Below, one piece after another: positions 1 to 3,702 of a stretch of 11,089 nt of DNA. The DNA comes from a bacterium (lineage in GTDB: Bacteria > Patescibacteriota > Minisyncoccia > UBA6257 > GWB1-50-10), in contig DAICZV010000008.1 of the NCBI GenBank assembly GCA_027310975.1, positions 1 through 11,089 on the forward strand. Reading direction: 5' to 3'. The position numbers were made by a program, and so were the translations under genes. The stretch's first letter is position 1; every line of letters starts with the position of its first letter. Below the pieces are notes generated by a model. That model had not been told where the DNA came from. It saw nothing but the letters and a program-made list of their open reading frames with translations, and did not search any database.

Positions 1-1
1 A

Positions 2-46
2 AGAGTCAATAGCTATGACCGCTTCCAAAAACATGCACCAATTTAA
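2..46 (+). CDS. Possible C-terminal tail of a gene entering from the left edge
   Basis: Reading from base 2 gives RVNSYDRFQKHAPI followed by TAA at 44-46, with a convincing plus-strand terminator starting 11 bases later. The position suggests the last codons of a gene transcribed into the window. The next frame also stays open, to a TGA at 57-59, but that stop runs into the terminator stem, so it is the weaker choice. The tail is too short to assign a family. Confidence 0.3.
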   Translation, partial: RVNSYDRFQKHAPI

Positions 47-57
47 GGATGGAAGCT

Positions 58-88
58 GAAGACCGCCCAAGACGGTGGTCTTCTTTTT
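58..88 (+). terminator. Rho-independent terminator for the upstream plus-strand gene
   Basis: GAAGACCGCC (58-67) pairs with GGTGGTCTTC (74-83) through one G-U pair over a 6-base loop, followed by five T (84-88). A smaller stem, GCTTCC 21-26 with GGAAGC 51-56, lies just upstream. Confidence 0.75.
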
Positions 89-93
89 ATCCA

Positions 94-126
94 ATAAAAT
101 AAAATGGCACCCATCGCACGGGTGCC
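94..126 (-). terminator. Rho-independent terminator of the mutarotase-like gene
   Basis: Read on the minus strand, GGCACCC (126-120) pairs with GGGTGCC (112-106) across a 7-base loop and runs into ATTTTATTTTAT (105-94). It starts 5 bases after the mutarotase stop codon. It stands tail to tail with the plus-strand terminator at 58-88. Confidence 0.8.
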
Positions 127-131
127 TTTGA

Positions 132-875
132 TCATTTGAGAGTTATCTCGAGTGTCATAGAGACACTCAGCTCCTGGCCAATGTCCAACGACACTCCTTT
201 ATCGGTGTTGAACATTTGCGGGTCGTAAAGAACCGGCTCAACGCAGACATACTCGCGGGGGGAGTCGGTCCAGAGAAATATCCAGGGATGGCGTCTCATC
301 ATGAAAGCGCCGCCGAGATGCATCTCTATATACCGGTCCGGCATCTCAATGACGACTCGACGGTCGTGAGTGAGTGGAACGCCGCGGGCCTTGGCGCTGA
401 ATCCAGTTTCCCTCACATAGTTCGCGATCACGGATACTTGATTCGCGTCTGAACAGGCGAAATAGGGGTGGAAAGCGGGGTTCGCCGGGGCCGCTTTCTG
501 ATTGCCGTCGTTTATTCGGCGCATTCCAGCCATGAACTCAACGAGGCCGCTTTCGTGAATGATCGTCCGCGTGCCGTATTCCATGCCCCAGGGGTACTGG
601 GCATTCGCCTCTCTTGAAAACTCAACGATGGCGATATTTTTGTGCGAATCGCCATCACCGACGAGGTCCCTGACGTGGCCGTGCTTGCGAGCGCTGAATT
701 CGGACGTACCGAACCACGGCGCGCAAACGTGGCAACCGCCGCGGAGCTTCCCGCTCGGGTCCCTGAATTGAGTGGCGAATACCGTCCGTCCTTGATCGGT
801 AAGGCTGGTTACAGCGCCTCCCTGTTCGGAGACGCGGGCTTCGGTCTTTCCGAGGCCGATTATCATTGGTGCCAT
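132..875 (-). CDS. Aldose 1-epimerase / hexose-6-phosphate mutarotase-like protein
   Basis: A 247-aa protein of the galactose-mutarotase superfamily, which interconverts alpha and beta anomers of free or phosphorylated sugars in the cytoplasm. Seen in order: the N-terminal GGAVTSL segment; GGCHVCAPWFG (residues 46-56), matching the glycine-rich stretch of YeaD-type enzymes; KHGHVRD with H65 and H67; HPYF with H136, a candidate catalytic histidine; and CVEPV with E213, a candidate catalytic base. The protein is shorter than typical GalM (about 340 aa) and closer to the compact hexose-6-phosphate type. The ATG at 875 is chosen because AGGAGG lies 5 bases upstream; an in-frame GTG six bases earlier overlaps that ribosome-binding site. 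The gene diverges from smpB and has its own terminator. Substrate cannot be decided from sequence; superfamily membership is fairly secure. Confidence 0.8.
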   Translation of the reverse strand: MAPMIIGLGKTEARVSEQGGAVTSLTDQGRTVFATQFRDPSGKLRGGCHVCAPWFGTSEFSARKHGHVRDLVGDGDSHKNIAIVEFSREANAQYPWGMEYGTRTIIHESGLVEFMAGMRRINDGNQKAAPANPAFHPYFACSDANQVSVIANYVRETGFSAKARGVPLTHDRRVVIEMPDRYIEMHLGGAFMMRRHPWIFLWTDSPREYVCVEPVLYDPQMFNTDKGVSLDIGQELSVSMTLEITLK

Positions 876-880
876 AAGCA

Positions 881-886
881 CCTCCT
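881..886 (-). promoter_or_regulatory. Shine-Dalgarno site fixing the mutarotase start
   Basis: AGGAGG on the minus strand, 5 bases before ATG 875. It rules out the in-frame GTG at 881, whose first base lies within the site. Confidence 0.8.
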
Positions 887-922
887 TTCTGATGTTATTT
901 ATTTTTGAAGAGCGCTTGGACT

Positions 923-949
923 GTAATACCTCTGTGGCAGTGGCGTCAA
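923..949 (-). promoter_or_regulatory. Candidate sigma-70 promoter for the mutarotase-like gene
   Basis: On the minus strand TTGACG (949-944) is followed 15 bases later by TATTAC (928-923). The spacing is short for a standard promoter, so the -10 assignment is uncertain; the position upstream of the SD is reasonable. Confidence 0.35.
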
Positions 950-968
950 TGCCGCGTTTGGGCTAACC

Positions 969-974
969 TAAAAT
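969..974 (+). promoter_or_regulatory. -10-like hexamer just before smpB
   Basis: TAAAAT lies 4 bases upstream of the smpB ATG, where no Shine-Dalgarno sequence is present. If used, transcription would begin at or very near the ATG, giving a leaderless mRNA. No good -35 is visible. Confidence 0.3.
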
Positions 975-978
975 CGGA

Positions 979-1419
979 ATGAAAACCCTTTCCGAAAACA
1001 GGCGCGCCCGGTTTGATTACGACGTTTTGGAGAAATACGACGCGGGCATAGAGCTCAGGGGCTTTGAAGCAAAAGCCGCTGTTTTGGGGCGCGCGAGTCT
1101 GGTGGGCGCCTACGCGACAGTCAAAGACGGCGAGGTGTGGCTCACGAACTGCGACATTCCTCCCTACCAGCCCAAGAACACGCCGCCGGACTACGACTCC
1201 AAGCGCCCTCGCCGGCTGCTTCTCAAACGCGAAGAAATCGCCGGACTAATCGGCCGGACCAAAGAGAAAGGGTTGACCTTAGTGCCTCTTAGAATGTATA
1301 GTAAGAGCCATCTCGTGAAGGTGGAACTGGGCCTTTGCCGCAGTCGCAACAAGGCGGACAAGCGCGAGAACCTTAAAAAGAAGGCCGCCGAACGCGAGAT
1401 AAAACGATTTGAGGATTGA
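979..1419 (+). CDS. smpB: SsrA-binding protein SmpB
   Basis: SmpB (146 aa) binds the tRNA-like domain of tmRNA and carries it into stalled ribosomes for trans-translation. The family pattern is clear: NRRARFDYDVLEKYDAGIEL at the N terminus, ELRGFEAKAA with GRASL and a following AY in the OB-fold core, the P-x-P-rich middle with RPRRLLLKREEI, LVPLRMY, and the positively charged C-terminal tail after DKRENLKKK that in known SmpB enters the mRNA channel. Length is typical, slightly short. The ATG at 979 gives the normal N terminus; there is no Shine-Dalgarno sequence, and TAAAAT sits 4 bases upstream. The stop codon TGA (1417-1419) is in the loop of a small hairpin (GAGGAT 1411-1416 with ATCCTC 1422-1427), and the tmRNA gene begins 12 bases after it, so the two are probably co-transcribed. 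Confidence 0.96.
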   Translation: MKTLSENRRARFDYDVLEKYDAGIELRGFEAKAAVLGRASLVGAYATVKDGEVWLTNCDIPPYQPKNTPPDYDSKRPRRLLLKREEIAGLIGRTKEKGLTLVPLRMYSKSHLVKVELGLCRSRNKADKRENLKKKAAEREIKRFED

Positions 1420-1431
1420 AGATCCTCGCCT

Positions 1432-1746
1432 GGGGATGTCGGGCTTTGACAGGGCATCTTCCTTGAAAGTCGCGAGCCGAGCCGGTTGACTCGTAAATCC
1501 GACCAAAAAATCCAACTGCCAATAAATCAGCAGTTCCCGCTCTAGCTTACGCTTAAGCGGCATCGGTCTCTGACGCCTGCTAGGAGGTTACCGGTGTGAT
1601 ACAGTGGGCTCTGGTTCCATAAGGCCGCTTCGCCCGAGTGGAGCCGAAATTAAGCGGAGCAATTCGTACTTACTAACCTAAGCACTACGCTCGTAGAAAA
1701 TTTTCACCGAACGTCCTGGATGTGGGTCCAACTCCCACCATCTCCA
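1432..1746 (+). ncRNA. ssrA: Transfer-messenger RNA (tmRNA)
   Basis: A one-piece tmRNA of about 315 nt that rescues stalled ribosomes and tags the nascent protein for proteolysis. The 5' end GGGGATG (1432-1438) pairs with CATCTCC (1739-1745), one G-U pair, to form the acceptor stem; A1746 is the discriminator, and CCA is not encoded. The T arm is GTGGG 1722-1726 / CCCAC 1734-1738. Bases 1438-1500 resemble known tmRNA (the TTTGACAGGG segment and GCCGAG...CTCGTAAA of pseudoknot 1). The resume codon is GCC at 1518, with an A at -4 as expected. The reading frame gives the tag ANKSAVPALAYA and stops at TAA 1554-1556. The tag ends in AYA rather than the common LAA, and the T loop reads TCCAACT rather than TTCAACT. 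The gene lies directly behind smpB. Confidence 0.95.
1518..1556 (+). other. tmRNA-encoded proteolysis tag frame
   Basis: Codons GCC AAT AAA TCA GCA GTT then CCC GCT CTA GCT TAC GCT TAA give ANKSAVPALAYA and stop. Alanine as resume residue, small hydrophobic C-terminal residues and a stop at the edge of a helix-forming segment (CGCTTAAGCG is self-complementary) fit a genuine tag. With the supplied alanine on charged tmRNA the first A is the charged residue in the usual mechanism. Confidence 0.85.
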
Positions 1747-1749
1747 CAA
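1725..1749 (+). repeat. Direct repeat, left copy (tmRNA 3' end)
   Basis: T-arm and acceptor end of the tmRNA. It matches 1909-1933 at 23 of 25 bases, with the last 16 bases (1734-1749) identical. The offset between copies is 184 bases. Confidence 0.8.
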
Positions 1750-1788
1750 ATTAAAATACTGACCATTTATGGGTCGGTATTTTAATTT
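1748..1788 (+). terminator. Long hairpin, likely tmRNA terminator
   Basis: A 17-bp stem (1748-1764 with 1772-1788, one T-G pair) over a 7-base loop; its 3' arm ends TATTTTAATTT, giving a U-rich tail inside the stem. It begins two bases after the tmRNA 3' end. Confidence 0.6.
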
Positions 1789-1933
1789 CGTGCGTGTGAG
1801 TTGGACCGGGAAGGGGGTCGGGGAAACGGGAGTTTCCCTGTGGCGGAGTACGCGAACCGCTCTGGTTCGCGGGAGCCCCGCAGCCGCCGTGGCAAGGCGA
1901 GGGGCGACGGTTCAACCCCCACCATCTCCACAA
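1789..1933 (+). ncRNA. GC-rich structured stretch ending in a tmRNA-like 3' end (unidentified)
   Basis: No convincing protein is encoded here. Visible structure: a 7-bp hairpin with loop GGGA (GGGAAAC 1821-1827 / GTTTCCC 1832-1838); an 8-bp hairpin (CGCGAACC 1851-1858 / GGTTCGCG 1864-1871); and an enclosing stem GGCGG 1842-1846 / CCGCC 1884-1888. It ends in a tRNA-like T loop and CATCTCCA, and a terminator follows. GGGGGT (1813-1818) could pair with the ATCTCC of that 3' end through two G-U pairs. I tested it as a tRNA, including a long-arm selenocysteine-type tRNA, and found no proper anticodon arm. It may be a small structured RNA, or the remnant of an element once inserted at the tmRNA gene. 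Confidence 0.35.
1909..1933 (+). repeat. Direct repeat, right copy of the tmRNA 3' end
   Basis: GGTTCAACC then CCCACCATCTCCACAA, differing from the tmRNA 3' end only at 1912 and 1917. The upstream bases GACGG do not pair well with CCCAC, so no proper T stem forms here. It resembles a duplicated 3' end such as integration at a tmRNA gene leaves behind. Confidence 0.75.
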
Positions 1934-1934
1934 C

Positions 1935-1969
1935 ACAAAAACCGCCCAGCATGAGGCGGCTTTTGTTTT
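1935..1969 (+). terminator. Rho-independent terminator before argS
   Basis: ACAAAA-A-CCGCC (1935-1946) pairs with GGCGG-C-TTTTGT (1955-1966), one A-C mismatch, over an 8-base loop; the last T of the stem runs into TTT. It ends whatever is transcribed from 1789-1933, or acts as a second tmRNA terminator. Confidence 0.65.
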
Positions 1970-1995
1970 CCGTCCAACCAAGTTAAAGTTTATAC

Positions 1996-3582
1996 GTGAG
2001 CGCCAAAGACACCATCCTCAAAATTTTGAAAAAAATCGCCCCCGGTTCCGACGAGGTCGACATTTACGTGCCGGAGAACCAAGGTGCGCATTATGCCACT
2101 AACATCGCTTTCCGCCTGGCCAAGGAGCAGGGCAAGAACCCGGCGGCCATCGCCGCCGCCCTGGCCCGGGACGCGAAAGAGAGCGCTCCGGCGGGGTTCT
2201 TCGCGAAGGTGGAGGCGGCCGGTCCCGGATTCGTCAACTTCTACCTCACGCCTGCCGCTTTGAATGCCGGACTCCTCCTTATTTTTAAAGAAAAAGGGAA
2301 GTTCGGCGCCGGCAAATCCAGGAAGGACAAGGTCCAGGTGGAGTTTGTTTCGGCGAATCCGACCGGCCCCCTTACTCTTGCGAACGGCCGGGGCGGATTT
2401 TTGGGCGATGTTTTGGGCAACGTACTAAAATTATCTGGAGCCAAGGTGGAAAAGGAGTATTACGTGAACGACACCGGCCATCAGGTCCTCACGCTCGGCC
2501 GGTCCATTGCCGCCGCGCTCGGCCTTATCCCAGACGAAGAGGCCTTCTACAAGGGCGATTACGTCAAAGAGTGGGCGCGCCGGCATTCCGCGCTCGTGAA
2601 GAAGATGCAGAATAAGCCGATGGCGCTCGGCGAGCGGGCCGCCAAGGATTTTCTCGGCCTCATCAAGACGGCTGTCGGCAAAAAGGCGGGCATCAAATTT
2701 GACCGCTTCACGTCCGAGAAAGCCATCCACGCGGCGAAGCTGCCGCAGCGGGCGCTCCAACTTTTTCGGAAAGGCGGCTGGGTCTATGAAAGCGAAGGAG
2801 CGGTGTGGCTCAAGACCACTGCTTTTGGCGACGACAAGGACCGCGTTCTCGTGACGAGCGAAAAACTGCCCACTTATTTCCTCGCCGACGCAGGCCATTA
2901 TCTGGAGACCAAAAAGCGCGGGTTTGACGCGAAGATAAATATTCTGGGCCCCGACCACTACGGTTACGTTAAGCGCATCCAGGCCGTGGCGAAGATAGTG
3001 GGCTTCAAGCGGTCCGAGGTCGTCATCACCCAGGTCATCCGCCTGATGAAGAACGGACAGGAATTCAAAATGTCCAAGCGCAAAGGGGAGTTCGTCACGT
3101 TTGAAGATCTGGTCAGCGAAGTCGGCGCGGACGTCGCGCGTTTCTTCTTCCTCATGATCTCGCCCACGACCCACATGGACTTTGATATGGGTTTGGCGAA
3201 GGAGCGTTCCGCGAAAAACCCGGTCTATTACGTCCAATACGCCTACGTTCGGGCGAAGGGCATTCTGAGGAAGGCCGGGGCAGGGAAGATGGTCCCGAAA
3301 ACACTCGCCCTCCTTGATACCGCGGAGGACCAAAGGCTCGTCCGTCAGCTCCTGGAATTCCCATCGGTCATTGAAGCCACGGCCCGGGACTATCAGGTCC
3401 ACCGCCTGGCGCGGTACGGCTTGGACTTGGCCAAGGATTTCCAGCAATTTTACGAAAAAGAGCACATTATGGGCGAGGCCAAAGACATCAAAAATGCCCG
3501 TCTGGCCCTTGTCCAGGCGACCGCAATCGTCCTGCAAAACCTCTTTGCCGTTCTCGGTATTTCCGCCCCCTCCAAGATGTAA
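1996..3582 (+). CDS. argS: Arginyl-tRNA synthetase
   Basis: Class I ArgRS (528 aa) charges tRNA-Arg with arginine in the cytoplasm. Seen in order: the N-terminal tRNA-recognition domain (VYVPENQGAHYATNIAF-type opening, then a PGFVNFYL segment), the catalytic entry EFVSANPTGPL at 116-126, KMSKR at 358-362 (FKMSKRKGEFVTFEDL), and the YYVQYAYVRAKGIL helix opening the DALR anticodon-binding domain. The protein is somewhat shorter than the usual 550-580 aa. The oddity is the HIGH motif: where most ArgRS have H-[IV]-G-H followed by [AG]RG, this protein has T127-L128-A129-N130 then GRGG. The start is GTG at 1996 with no Shine-Dalgarno sequence; TAAAGT (1984-1989) lies 6 bases upstream, so the mRNA may be leaderless. 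Confidence 0.95.
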   Translation: MSAKDTILKILKKIAPGSDEVDIYVPENQGAHYATNIAFRLAKEQGKNPAAIAAALARDAKESAPAGFFAKVEAAGPGFVNFYLTPAALNAGLLLIFKEKGKFGAGKSRKDKVQVEFVSANPTGPLTLANGRGGFLGDVLGNVLKLSGAKVEKEYYVNDTGHQVLTLGRSIAAALGLIPDEEAFYKGDYVKEWARRHSALVKKMQNKPMALGERAAKDFLGLIKTAVGKKAGIKFDRFTSEKAIHAAKLPQRALQLFRKGGWVYESEGAVWLKTTAFGDDKDRVLVTSEKLPTYFLADAGHYLETKKRGFDAKINILGPDHYGYVKRIQAVAKIVGFKRSEVVITQVIRLMKNGQEFKMSKRKGEFVTFEDLVSEVGADVARFFFLMISPTTHMDFDMGLAKERSAKNPVYYVQYAYVRAKGILRKAGAGKMVPKTLALLDTAEDQRLVRQLLEFPSVIEATARDYQVHRLARYGLDLAKDFQQFYEKEHIMGEAKDIKNARLALVQATAIVLQNLFAVLGISAPSKM

Positions 3583-3583
3583 A

Positions 3584-3616
3584 AGAATGTATGGGAGCTT
3601 CGCTCCCATACATTCT
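3584..3616. repeat. Perfect triloop palindrome 1
   Basis: AGAATGTATGGGAGC (3584-3598), loop TTC, then its exact complement (3602-3616): 15 bp with no mismatch. No T tract follows, so it is not a classic terminator. It shares its design with the palindrome at 3626-3658. Confidence 0.85.
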
Positions 3617-3625
3617 GGGGATAAC

Positions 3626-3658
3626 TCAATGTAACGGAGCTCAGCTCCGTTACATTGA
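3626..3658. repeat. Perfect triloop palindrome 2
   Basis: TCAATGTAACGGAGC (3626-3640), loop TCA, then its exact complement (3644-3658): 15 bp. Together the two follow ATGTA-NN-GGAGC-NNN-GCTCC-NN-TACAT, and the variable pairs (TG/CA against AC/GT) change in a compensating way. Confidence 0.85.
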
Positions 3659-3659
3659 T

Positions 3660-3685
3660 AAATCGCTGGCGGAAAGCGGTTTTTT
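3660..3685 (+). terminator. Rho-independent terminator of argS
   Basis: AAATCGCT (3660-3667) pairs with AGCGGTTT (3675-3682), one T-G pair, over a 7-base loop, within a run of six T (3680-3685). Confidence 0.6.
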
Positions 3686-3689
3686 CGGG

Positions 3690-3695
3690 TAAAAT
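3690..3695 (+). promoter_or_regulatory. -10-like box immediately upstream of ileS
   Basis: TAAAAT ends 7 bases before the ileS ATG, placing the predicted transcription start at or next to the start codon. No clear -35 element is visible. Confidence 0.4.
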
Positions 3696-3702
3696 CAGGA
3701 TA

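Noticed and set aside
1813..1930. A long-arm tRNA, such as selenocysteine tRNA
   Set aside because: The first hairpin looks like a D arm and the 3' end like a T loop and acceptor, but there is no anticodon arm with a 7-base loop and U33, and the T stem has two mismatches.
1432..1930. A longer tmRNA ending at the second 3'-end copy
   Set aside because: The first copy forms a perfect T stem and proper acceptor pairing, the second does not, and a terminator-like hairpin lies between.
1769..1986. Short plus-strand frames across the tmRNA downstream region
   Set aside because: They run through hairpins, repeat and terminator, have no ribosome-binding site, and encode arginine- and proline-rich sequence typical of GC-rich non-coding DNA.
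3655..3702. N-terminal extension of ileS from TTG 3655
   Set aside because: It would start within the second palindrome and read through the argS terminator; ATG 3703 gives the family's usual N terminus.
3583..3702. CRISPR repeats
   Set aside because: The two palindromes differ in sequence and have no regular spacer array or cas genes nearby.
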